In this document: positions 16,627 to 24,677 of the stretch, in pieces | Layout: every line of letters begins with the position of its first letter | Position numbering within the stretch: the stretch's first letter is position 1 | From: Siphonobacter sp. BAB-5405 | GTDB taxonomy: Bacteria; Bacteroidota; Bacteroidia; Cytophagales; Spirosomataceae | NCBI RefSeq assembly: GCF_002872335.1 | Contig: NZ_NJAG01000005.1 | Span: 124,001 to 188,000, forward strand | DNA: 64,000 nt | Reading direction: 5' to 3' | Position numbers and translations under genes: made by a program | Notes under the pieces: generated by a model | The model's input: only the letters and a program-made list of their open reading frames with translations | Database searches by the model: none | Told to the model about the DNA's origin: nothing

Positions 16627-18069
16627 TTAGATAAATTTCAGTTTGCGAGCCGCAAAAGCACACATCCGTAATAGAATAAATCCGTGTTTGAAACGGGAAA
16701 TGTTCGTATCTCCATAAGTCCGTTCCCGGTAACGAATAGGCACCTCTACTATTTTCAAATTTAACTTGAAGGCCCCGAAGATTAAATCAAAGTCGCCGAA
16801 CGGGTCGAAATCGCCGAAGAACTTACGGTTAGCAATGAGTCGGTAGTAATCCGATCGGAAGATCACTTTCGTTCCGCATAACGTATCCTTGAATGGACGA
16901 TCCAGCAGCCAGGAAAACAGCAGACTAAAGAATTTGTTACCCAGCAGGTTCAGAAACCGCATGGCTTTCTTTTCCATCGGATACACCAATCGTGATCCGT
17001 TGACGAAATCACCTTTTCCCGAGGCAATGGCATTGTAGAATTTAGGCAAATCTTCGGGCGGTACGGTTAAATCGGCATCCAGAATCATTAAAATATCGCC
17101 CGTAGCGACGGCGAAACCGTTGCGTACGGCGTTGCCCTTTCCCTTTCCGTCCTGCTGCAGAATTTTAATATCGAACTGGTCTTTATACTGCTCGTGAATT
17201 CGCTGGATGGTTTGCCAGGTATCATCCGTAGAGTTTCCTTCCACAAAAATGATTTCCAGATGCTTTCCAAACCGGGGCATGCGTAACAACGCATTTTCAA
17301 TATTGCCGCTTTCATTACGAGCCGGGATCACGATACTCGTTGAAAACCGATTCTGCCAGTCCTCTACTTCTACGGCGGGCTTGGCGAAACTATACTGATT
17401 AATCGCCAGGTGCCGAATGAGCGGTAACTTAGCTACGTATTTATTCAGGAATGTTGAAATCAATGGAATATATACCGGGCAAAGCATCCGCATGCTGTTT
17501 CGGTACACGTCAAACCCGGCCAGGTAGAGCAGGTTGTTAATGTCCATGCGGGAGAGCCAGTTCTGCCGGGGCGTCTTTCGCTTCACGCCCAGCCACTCCG
17601 CCATTCGCAGGAAAGGTTCCCAGACGAAATTATAGTAGTTGACAATGATCTTCGTACGCTCATGGCATAAAGGCCGTAATTGCTCGAACAGAGCCTGAAC
17701 ATCGTCGATGTACCCAATCAGATTCGACAGGATGATCAAATCGTATTGGCGATCGAGCTGTAATTCACGGGCGTTCATCACCTGAAACTCCATCTGTGGA
17801 AACTGCTGACGAGCCACAGTAATCATCCCCTCGCTAAAATCAATTCCCGTTTTGTAGCGGCCTCTGATTTGACCAATTAGCTCCCCCGTACCGCATCCTA
17901 CTTCAAGGATGGAAAGCTCTTCGTGCGAGAAATAATCGCAGTACTGCGTGATTTCGTCCCAGTAATAGTTCTTTTTGCGACGATACGCGGCCTGCGACGG
18001 AGCAATCCGTTCAAAATATTCCAGATGTTCAGTAGTGTCCAGCTGCGGAGAAACTTCGGAAATCGACAT
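16627..18069 (-). CDS. Methyltransferase-glycosyltransferase 2 fusion protein
   Basis: About 480 residues from the ATG at 18069 (an in-frame upstream start at 18123 would add an unlikely 18 residues). The N-terminal half is a class I SAM-dependent methyltransferase with motif I ILEVGCGTGELIG (54-66). The C-terminal half (from about 248) is a dolichyl-phosphate-mannose-synthase-like GT2 with SIVIPARNESGNIENAL, GKGKGNAVRNG, the DxD in ILDADLTVPPEDL, and NGSRLVYP. No membrane spans of the GtrB type follow. The fused enzyme may glycosylate a polyprenyl phosphate or glycan and methylate it. Both domains look intact. First gene of the leftward polysaccharide run. Confidence 0.88.
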   Translation of the reverse strand: MSISEVSPQLDTTEHLEYFERIAPSQAAYRRKKNYYWDEITQYCDYFSHEELSILEVGCGTGELIGQIRGRYKTGIDFSEGMITVARQQFPQMEFQVMNARELQLDRQYDLIILSNLIGYIDDVQALFEQLRPLCHERTKIIVNYYNFVWEPFLRMAEWLGVKRKTPRQNWLSRMDINNLLYLAGFDVYRNSMRMLCPVYIPLISTFLNKYVAKLPLIRHLAINQYSFAKPAVEVEDWQNRFSTSIVIPARNESGNIENALLRMPRFGKHLEIIFVEGNSTDDTWQTIQRIHEQYKDQFDIKILQQDGKGKGNAVRNGFAVATGDILMILDADLTVPPEDLPKFYNAIASGKGDFVNGSRLVYPMEKKAMRFLNLLGNKFFSLLFSWLLDRPFKDTLCGTKVIFRSDYYRLIANRKFFGDFDPFGDFDLIFGAFKLNLKIVEVPIRYRERTYGDTNISRFKHGFILLRMCAFAARKLKFI

Positions 18070-18144
18070 GAGCGAGTTAAGCAATAAAAACACGAAATAA
18101 GGATACGAATGCGGCCTACGCAAATTCGGACAAACTCCATTTTC

Positions 18145-18184
18145 AAGAAAAGAGGCAGGCCAAAACTGACCTGCCTCTTTTCTT
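18145..18184 (-). terminator. Intrinsic terminator downstream of bipA
   Basis: A 15-bp stem AAGAAAAGAGGCAGG / CCTGCCTCTTTTCTT with a 10-nt loop between bipA and the fusion gene. It isolates the polysaccharide genes from bipA. Confidence 0.8.
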
Positions 18185-18207
18185 ATACCATTCGTACGAA
18201 ATGATGA

Positions 18208-20026
18208 TTACGCGTCGGCGAAAGCACCTTTGCTTTCCGCACGTTTACGATCGTTTTCATTCAGGTGGATTTTACGCATCCGCATTGACTTCGGCGTAAT
18301 TTCCAGGTACTCATCCTTCTGGATGTATTCCATCGAATCTTCCAGGGAGAAGTTTACTTTAGGAATAATCCGTACGCTGTCGTCGGAACCAGAAGCCCGC
18401 ATGTTCGTCAGCTTCTTGGCTTCCTGAAGGTTTACTACGATGTCGTTGTTCCGGTTATGCTCACCTACAACCATACCTTCGTAGATTTCTTCACCGGCGT
18501 CGATGAAGAAACGACCGCGATCCTGTAATTTATCAATCGTGTATGCCGTAGCTACACCCGTACCTTTAGAAATGATCGATCCGTTGATCCGACCTGGGAT
18601 GGGGCCTTTGAAAGGCTCATACGCCCGGAAACGGTGCGTCATTACGGCTTCCCCGAAGGTGGCCGTCAGTACGTCCGAACGCAGACCGATCAGACCACGC
18701 GAAGGAATATTGAACTCCAAGTGTTGCACGTCACCTTTCGGCTCCATGATCGTGAGTTCACCCTTGCGTTGCGTCGCCAGCTCAATTACTTTACCAGCCG
18801 TAGCTTCGGGGACGTCTACGACCATCAATTCGATAGGCTCGTGACGAACACCGTCAACGTCTTTATACAATACTTGCGGCTGACCTACCTGCAATTCGTA
18901 GCCTTCGCGACGCATCGTTTCGATCAGTACAGACAAGTGAAGAATACCCCGACCGAATACCAGGAAGCGGTCTTCGCTATCCGTAGGCTGTACGCGGAGA
19001 GCCAGGTTTTTCTCGATTTCCTTGTACAGACGATCGCGTAAGTGGCGAGACGTTACGAATTTACCTTCTTTACCGAAGAACGGAGAGTTGTTGATTGTAA
19101 ACAACATACTCATCGTAGGCTCATCCACGGCGATACGCTCCAGGGGTTGCGGATTGTCGAAATCCGTCACGGTATCTCCAATTTCGAAATCTTCCAGACC
19201 CGTAATCGCACAGATATCTCCGGCAACTACTTCGGATACTTTCGCCCGGCCTAAGCCTTCGAATACCTGAAGTTCTTTGATCCGAACGCGTTTTACGCTG
19301 CCGTCGGACTTGCAAAGACCCATCGAAGCACCTTCTTTCAGCGTTCCCTGGAATACGCGGCCAATGGCAATACGACCCGTAAACTGAGAGAAGTCCAAAG
19401 ACGTGATCTGCATCTGGGGAATACCTTCGGGCTGAGGAGCCGGGGGTACGCTTTCGATGATGGCATCGAGCAACGGACTAATGTCTTCCGTTTTGTTGCG
19501 GTAATCGGTGCTCATCCAGCCACCTTTACCTGAACCGAACAGGGTTGGGAAGTCAAGCTGATCTTCCGTCGCACCAAGGTTGAACATCAGGTCAAATACG
19601 TTTTCCTGAACTTCTTCGGGGCGGCAGTTTTCTTTATCAACTTTGTTTACAACCACGATTACTTTCAGACCCAGCGAGATCGCCTTGGAAAGTACGAAAC
19701 GCGTCTGGGGCATGGGGTCCTTCGAAGGCATCCACGAGCAGACATACGCCGTCGGCCATTTTCAATACACGTTCTACCTCACCGCCAAAGTCGGCGTGGC
19801 CCGGTGTATCGATGATATTGATTTTAACGTCTTTGTAACGAACGGATACGTTCTTGGAAAGAATCGTGATTCCGCGTTCGCGTTCCAGATCGTTGTTATC
19901 CAGAATCAGATCGTTGAATTCCTGATTTTCGCGAAAGAGTTTGCTGTAGTGGATGATCTTATCCACCAGCGTGGTTTTGCCGTGGTCAACGTGGGCAATG
20001 ATGGCAATGTTACGGATGCTTTGCAT
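18208..20026 (-). pseudogene. typA: BipA/TypA ribosome-associated GTPase, interrupted by a one-base frameshift
   Basis: BipA is a translational GTPase that helps assemble the 50S subunit, especially in cold or stress. The first part (from 20026) has [20 protein letters not shown] and the G3 [15 protein letters not shown]; the second frame carries NKVDKEN, the EF-G-like domains and the BipA C-terminus. The frame breaks after VDAFEGP, where minus-strand GGACCCCATGCCC has four Cs before ATG; three would restore [13 protein letters not shown]. The homopolymer is at 19714-19717. Total length 1819 nt is exactly 606 codons plus one base, so with one C removed the protein is 605 residues, the usual size. 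No other damage is seen, so a sequencing error is quite possible. Confidence 0.9.
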
Positions 20027-20058
20027 CGGAGAAGAAAGTTTTCTGATGTCGTTTGTCT

Positions 20059-20144
20059 GTTATCCGCTTTGTTTACCACCGGTGCTTGCAGCACCGCCTG
20101 TCGTCCCTCACTTCGAGTCACACAGAGCTAGCCTTACGGATAAC
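20059..20144 (-). promoter_or_regulatory. Structured 5' leader of bipA
   Basis: In the untranslated leader an 8-bp inverted repeat (GTTATCCG 20059-20066 with CGGATAAC 20137-20144) encloses a perfect hairpin CGGTGCT-TGC-AGCACCG (20080-20096). The candidate promoter lies just upstream, so this would be in the mRNA. There is no T-run, so it is not a terminator. Role unknown. Confidence 0.45.
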
Positions 20145-20162
20145 CGCCAATGAAAATGCCCG

Positions 20163-20193
20163 CAAAATTATGAATTTTCTAACGAAAAAACAC
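20163..20193 (-). promoter_or_regulatory. Probable bipA promoter
   Basis: Minus-strand -7 box TAATTTTG (20163-20170), a perfect match to TAnnTTTG, with GTG (one mismatch to TTG) 20 bp upstream at 20191-20193. This gives a leader of about 130 nt before the bipA start. Confidence 0.5.
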
Positions 20194-20346
20194 TATCTCG
20201 CTGAATAATAATTTATTAGGTTATCGTTACTTCTACGTTAATCCTCGCCGGATTAGCCTTCTACAGGGTTCTAAAGCTAATTTTGGATATTTCCAAGAAG
20301 CCGTTTTTTACAAAGTGGAAGTACGTATTCTATCTATAACAAAAAA

Positions 20347-20386
20347 ACTCCTGCATACGCCCGTTTAACAGGCTATATACAGGAGT
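20347..20386 (-). terminator. Intrinsic terminator of the ECF-sigma operon
   Basis: ACTCCTG / CAGGAGT arms (extended by a nearly paired TATA segment) around a loop. On the minus strand the stem is followed by seven Ts, 19 bp after the surface-protein stop codon. Confidence 0.7.
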
Positions 20387-20404
20387 GTTACAGTGGAACA
20401 AAGC

Positions 20405-21475
20405 TTAGTCAATGAACTTCACGGGACCATAGTTGGAAACGATCCGTACCGTGCAGCCTCCCTTGCCCACTTTTCCCTTGTAAGTCTTCGTATGTTTGGG
20501 TACGTAACGTTGACGGGAGTCGTCGCTGCCATCGTCTTTGATCACAAAATTAATGGGCAGAGCACTCGGATAACCGAAGTTGGCGTACGTGACGGTTACA
20601 TCAAAATCCAGGTCCTGATCTTCACGTACGGGCAACCGTAGCGTCGTATAGTTGGAACGAACATCCAGATTTTTAACGGTCCGTAGTAAGACTGGCAACT
20701 GGACGTTATCGGAGTAATTGATATTTAGCCGGGCCTGTTCTTTCAACTTCCCAATCTTTCCTTTGGAATACTGAATCGTAGCCTCCAGATCCCCTACTTC
20801 GTCCACGATCATGGTGCCGTAGTTATTGACCAATCGCAGACGATCGGCTTTATCGAGTTCCAGCTTGGAATACTGAATTTTCAAATTGCCTTCGTTAAGC
20901 TGGCGAATGATAGCCTTACCATATTCTACCTGAATATCATTCTCGGTACTCATCAGGCGGTCGGCCGTAAAATCGCCGTATTGCGTATTCACCCGTAACG
21001 GAGCCGAAAAATCGGCTAGTGTGGCATTAGCAAAGCGGTTTTGCATATCCAGTGGCATGTACTTGGGCATGTGAATGGTATAGCTGATTTTCACCCCCCG
21101 CGATTTTGATTCGTCTGAACTACGTCCCCAGCTCTTCCAACTCCAACTACCCTTGGGCTCGTTGTACCGCGTTTCCAGACGGATGATATTTCCCGAACGG
21201 GATTCTTCAATTCCTACGGCATCTACAAAACGCTGGGCTTCATCATCATCATTGCCTAAACCGACGATAATGATTTCGGCCCGGACTTCATTCCGGTCCC
21301 AGAGGTTCACTTTCATTTCGCCGTGCTGATTGGAAACATACAGCCGATCACGCGTGGAAGCACTGAAGGATTTGACAATGGTACGTTTCCGTTCGGCAAG
21401 CGTACCTTGTTCGTGAGCCAGAGCTGGTACCACCCAAAGCAAGGCCAGGAACACACCGCTAAATAGTCTTTTCAT
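20405..21475 (-). CDS. Secreted beta-rich protein (DUF4097-like putative adhesin)
   Basis: 356 residues with a signal peptide (MKRLFSGVFLALLWVVPALA-H). The rest is rich in short beta repeats of the DUF4097/putative-adhesin kind: RLYVSNQHGEMKVNLWDR, VNTQYGDFTADRL, IQVEYGKAIIRQL, IQYSKLELDKADRL, VNNYGTMIVDEV. A right-handed beta-solenoid is likely. It follows an anti-sigma-like gene with a 17-bp overlap and is thus probably an output or partner of the ECF module. Periplasmic or surface location. Adhesin function is inference from the family name. Confidence 0.75.
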   Translation of the reverse strand: MKRLFSGVFLALLWVVPALAHEQGTLAERKRTIVKSFSASTRDRLYVSNQHGEMKVNLWDRNEVRAEIIIVGLGNDDDEAQRFVDAVGIEESRSGNIIRLETRYNEPKGSWSWKSWGRSSDESKSRGVKISYTIHMPKYMPLDMQNRFANATLADFSAPLRVNTQYGDFTADRLMSTENDIQVEYGKAIIRQLNEGNLKIQYSKLELDKADRLRLVNNYGTMIVDEVGDLEATIQYSKGKIGKLKEQARLNINYSDNVQLPVLLRTVKNLDVRSNYTTLRLPVREDQDLDFDVTVTYANFGYPSALPINFVIKDDGSDDSRQRYVPKHTKTYKGKVGKGGCTVRIVSNYGPVKFID

Positions 21476-22061
21476 GGCTAGGTTTGGATATACGGTTGAT
21501 GATCTGTAGTTGACGATTTAAAATATCAAGCTGTAATTGCAGGTTCTGAATCATGGCTTCCACCAGCTCGGTCTGATTCGGAGTTTGAGGCAACTCTGAC
21601 CGCAAATTCTGATAATCTTTATCCAGCTGCTCGATTTCGGAAGCAAACTCCCGGTACAATTGTGGATTAGACGTTTCAATGGCTTTAATTTCCGATCGTT
21701 TCGTTTCAATCAGCGAAGCGTAACGGAAGGCCATTTTTCCTTCTTCCGGACTTACCTGAGCAATAATGGGATCCGTATAACGGGGTTTCATAACGTATTG
21801 TCCGGCCACAAAACCCAGGCCAAGCAATAACACAACTCCAGCGGCCATTCGCCAGCTTTTTTCGATGAAGAAATGCATCCATGATCGGTTACCAGCGGCA
21901 TTTCCCAGCGGAATCACCTTCGCTTCTTTCTCCTCGGCATCCGGTAAAATCGCTTCTGGCAATCGCCGTTCGATGTCCGCCCACAATCCCAGTGGCGGCT
22001 CGAAGGCATCAAATTCCTCCCGATTATCCCGAATAAAACGTTCGATACGATCTTTTTTCAT
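21459..22061 (-). CDS. Putative anti-sigma factor, single membrane span
   Basis: 200 residues: a cytoplasmic N-terminus (1-70, with LGLWADIERRLPE, resembling anti-sigma factors of Bacteroidota), one membrane span (about 71-90, MAAGVVLLLGLGFVAGQYV), and a periplasmic coiled-coil tail (about 110-195, rich in Glu, Gln and Leu). No zinc-binding HxxxCxxC is present. The position directly downstream of an ECF sigma gene is the main evidence. It overlaps the downstream secreted-protein gene by 17 bp. Confidence 0.65.
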   Translation of the reverse strand: MKKDRIERFIRDNREEFDAFEPPLGLWADIERRLPEAILPDAEEKEAKVIPLGNAAGNRSWMHFFIEKSWRMAAGVVLLLGLGFVAGQYVMKPRYTDPIIAQVSPEEGKMAFRYASLIETKRSEIKAIETSNPQLYREFASEIEQLDKDYQNLRSELPQTPNQTELVEAMIQNLQLQLDILNRQLQIINRISKPSHEKTI

Positions 22062-22130
22062 GGGTATTTTTGGCCATTAGCCGTACATTAATTGCTAATA
22101 AAGTCTTTATAAGTGCGTCATCCGCTAACT

Positions 22131-22787
22131 TTAGGTTGAGAGCATTTCTACTAACTTGCGTTTGGCCCGCATGTACTGCGTCCGGGAGGTCGACTCAGAA
22201 ATGCCCAGTACTTCGGCAATTTCCTCGTGATCGTAGCCTTCCAGCAGGTACAGACTCAGTACGGTTCTGAATCCATCGGGCAATCGCTGAATACCGACTC
22301 GTACGCGTTCTACTTCCCACTCCGTTTCATCTTGTAGTAACGCTTCTTCGCCTACGTACTCGGCTTCTTCCACCTCCACCCACTGCACTTTTCGCTGGCG
22401 TAACTGATTAATAGCCCGGTTTACTACAATTTGTTTCAGCCAGGCTCCGAAGGTACTCGTCTGCCGGAAATCGTGAATTTTCTGAAAAGCATCCAGAAAC
22501 GCTTCCTGCAGTACGTCCTCGGCTTCCCCCATGTGGTTGAGGATACGCATACATACGTTGAACATCGACTTCGAGTACAGCCGGTACAGCTCGTACTGAG
22601 CCTTACGGTCGCCCCGCTTGCAGGCTTCAACGAGTGAGTAATGACGGTCAAGGTACAACGTCTGTTCCAACGGTTTCAAAAAGACAGGTAGGTTACGGGT
22701 TTTTGAAATGAATTCTTCTCCCCCTCTACGTTCCTGCCTTTCTACTCCCTTCCGTACACCAACGATTTCAACCGCTTCATGAATCAA
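22131..22787 (-). CDS. ECF-type RNA polymerase sigma factor
   Basis: Region 2 is seen as EAEDVLQEAFLDAFQKI followed by FGAWLKQIVVNRAINQLRQ, and region 4 as LPDGFRTVLSLYLLEG followed by HEEIAEVLGISESTSRTQ (helix-turn-helix). It directs polymerase to a small regulon, probably including its own operon. No ATG exists upstream of region 2; the longest frame starts at TTG 22787 (218 residues), and a later TTG near residue 38 would give the usual ECF size. The anti-sigma-like gene starts 69 bp downstream. Confidence 0.9.
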   Translation of the reverse strand: MIHEAVEIVGVRKGVERQERRGGEEFISKTRNLPVFLKPLEQTLYLDRHYSLVEACKRGDRKAQYELYRLYSKSMFNVCMRILNHMGEAEDVLQEAFLDAFQKIHDFRQTSTFGAWLKQIVVNRAINQLRQRKVQWVEVEEAEYVGEEALLQDETEWEVERVRVGIQRLPDGFRTVLSLYLLEGYDHEEIAEVLGISESTSRTQYMRAKRKLVEMLST

Positions 22788-22856
22788 TTTCGTACCAAGG
22801 ACAAGCTTGCTTTCTGAAATGTTGCACGCGACTTTTGGATTTTTGAAATTTATGCG

Positions 22857-23378
22857 ATGAAATCCTTGTCAATCGATATGAAACCGGCTTCTTACTGGAT
22901 CGAAAAGTATACCATGCAACCGCATCCCGAGGGCGGCTTCTTCCGGGAAATGTACCGTTCTGAGGAATGGGTATCGCAACCAGCCCTACCCGCCCGGTTC
23001 TCAGGCAAGCGAACGTTCAGTACGGCGATTTATTTCCTACTGGAGAGCCATCACTTTTCGGCGTTGCACCGGATTCAGTCCGATGAAGTCTGGCATTTTT
23101 ATGCGGGCGGACCGCTGGAAGTATTTGTATTCGACGAAGCGGGGCAACTGGAAATCATCCGACTAGGTAACAACCCCGACGCGGGCGAGGTATTTCAGGC
23201 CGTTGTACCGGCGGGCCGCTGGTTTGCGTCCCGACCCGCTACGGGTACCACATACGCCCTGGTGGGCTGCACGGTGGCTCCGGGCTTTGATTTTGCCGAT
23301 TTTGAACTGGCAACGGCTGAAACGAACATCCCGACCCATCCGGAATATCAGGATCTCATTCAGTCACTCATTCGTTAG
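22857..23378 (+). CDS. Cupin-fold protein, DUF985 family
   Basis: A 173-residue single-domain cupin. The DUF985 signature is clear: MQPHPEGGFFREMYRSEEW near the start, HRIQSDEVWHFYAGGPLEVF in the middle, and GCTVAPGFDFADFEL near the end. Cytoplasmic; the yeast homologue YML079w binds small ligands but has no proven reaction. Start ATG 22857; an internal ATG at 22878 begins closer to the conserved part. It is divergent from the sigma gene and is followed 16 bp later by the CLC transporter. Confidence 0.88.
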   Translation: MKSLSIDMKPASYWIEKYTMQPHPEGGFFREMYRSEEWVSQPALPARFSGKRTFSTAIYFLLESHHFSALHRIQSDEVWHFYAGGPLEVFVFDEAGQLEIIRLGNNPDAGEVFQAVVPAGRWFASRPATGTTYALVGCTVAPGFDFADFELATAETNIPTHPEYQDLIQSLIR

Positions 23379-23394
23379 CTCGTACCTTTGTTAG

Positions 23395-24654
23395 ATGGAT
23401 ACCGTTGCGGGCTCTTCCCTGATTTATTTGTTTCGATGGCTATTGCTCAGTGCCCTGGTAGGTGGACTAGCGGGTTCAGCTTCGGCTTTTTTTCTGGTTG
23501 CCCTGGATCGGGTTACGCTGTATCGGGAAAGTCACCGCTGGATTATTGCCTTTCTACCCCTCGGCGGATTTTTAGTCGGGGCTATTTATCATTACTGGGG
23601 ACAGGACGTTGTTAAAGGAAATAACCAGTTGATCGAAGAATGGCAGAATCCCCGGAAAATTATTCCTTTCCGGATGGCTCCTTTCGTGCTACTCACGACC
23701 TTACTCACCCACTTGTTCGGGGGTTCAGCCGGACGCGAAGGCACGGCCGTACAAATGGGCGGGGCGATTGCCGATCAGTTTACTCGGCTGTTTCATCTCT
23801 CTGACTCCGACCGAAAAACACTGCTCGTAACGGGCATGAGTGCCGGGTTTGCGTCTGTTTTTGGCACACCCTTGGCTGGTACTATTTTCGCACTGGAAGT
23901 TTTCATTCTGGGTCGTTTACGGTATGAAGCCCTTATTCCCAGCTTACTCGCTGCGGTACTGGCTGATCAAACCTGTCGCCTCTGGGGCGTGGGTCACACG
24001 CACTACGCCATTGCCTTTGTACCTACTTTAACGGTACTAATTTTAATGAAGGTACTGCTCATCAGTATTGGGTTTGGAGTGGCCAGTACACTTTTTGCCG
24101 AACTAACGCACTTTTGGAGTAAACAGGCCAAACGCTGGATTACCTATCCGCCGCTGCGTCCCGTAGTGGGTGGAGCCATCATTGCCCTAGCAGTGTACTT
24201 TTTCGGAACGACCCGCTACATTGGGCTCGGCGTACCTACCATCGTGGCCTCTTTTCACGAACCGTCAGCCTGGTACGACTGGATACTGAAAACGCTTTCT
24301 ACCACGTTTACCCTGGGCGTCGGATTCAAAGGCGGCGAGGTTACGCCACTCTTTTTTGTAGGAGCTACGCTGGGCAATGCCCTGGCTCCGCTAACGGATC
24401 TACCCCTGAGTCTACTTGCGGGTATGGGCTTCGTCGCTGTTTTCGCCGGAGCTTCCAACACGCCTTTAGCCAGTACGGTGATGGGCATCGAACTTTTTGG
24501 GTCCGAAGCCGCTGTATATCTGGCTCTGGCCTGCTTTATTGCCTATTTATTTTCGGGAAATTCGGGGATTTACGGCTCCCAGATTGTGGGTAGTCCCAAA
24601 CACACTCGCTTTCTTTCGTTCAAAGGCAAAGCTTTACATCAAATCAAACCATGA
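23395..24654 (+). CDS. CLC-family anion channel/antiporter, possibly fluoride type
   Basis: A 419-residue inner-membrane CLC protein with about 10-12 helices. The gating-glutamate motif is SAGREGTAVQMGG, followed by GMSAGFASVFGTPLAG and FKGGEVTPLFFVGATLGN. The selectivity loop that is GSGIP in chloride exchangers reads KGNNQLIEE here, and REGT replaces REGP. Both changes resemble CLC-F fluoride/proton antiporters, so F- export is possible; this is inference. TACCTTTG at 23383-23390 resembles a -7 box but lies only 5 bp before the ATG. The M14 peptidase gene overlaps its stop codon (ATGA). Confidence 0.86.
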   Translation: MDTVAGSSLIYLFRWLLLSALVGGLAGSASAFFLVALDRVTLYRESHRWIIAFLPLGGFLVGAIYHYWGQDVVKGNNQLIEEWQNPRKIIPFRMAPFVLLTTLLTHLFGGSAGREGTAVQMGGAIADQFTRLFHLSDSDRKTLLVTGMSAGFASVFGTPLAGTIFALEVFILGRLRYEALIPSLLAAVLADQTCRLWGVGHTHYAIAFVPTLTVLILMKVLLISIGFGVASTLFAELTHFWSKQAKRWITYPPLRPVVGGAIIALAVYFFGTTRYIGLGVPTIVASFHEPSAWYDWILKTLSTTFTLGVGFKGGEVTPLFFVGATLGNALAPLTDLPLSLLAGMGFVAVFAGASNTPLASTVMGIELFGSEAAVYLALACFIAYLFSGNSGIYGSQIVGSPKHTRFLSFKGKALHQIKP

Positions 24655-24677
24655 CTGCCGCATACCTGCCCCGCCCC

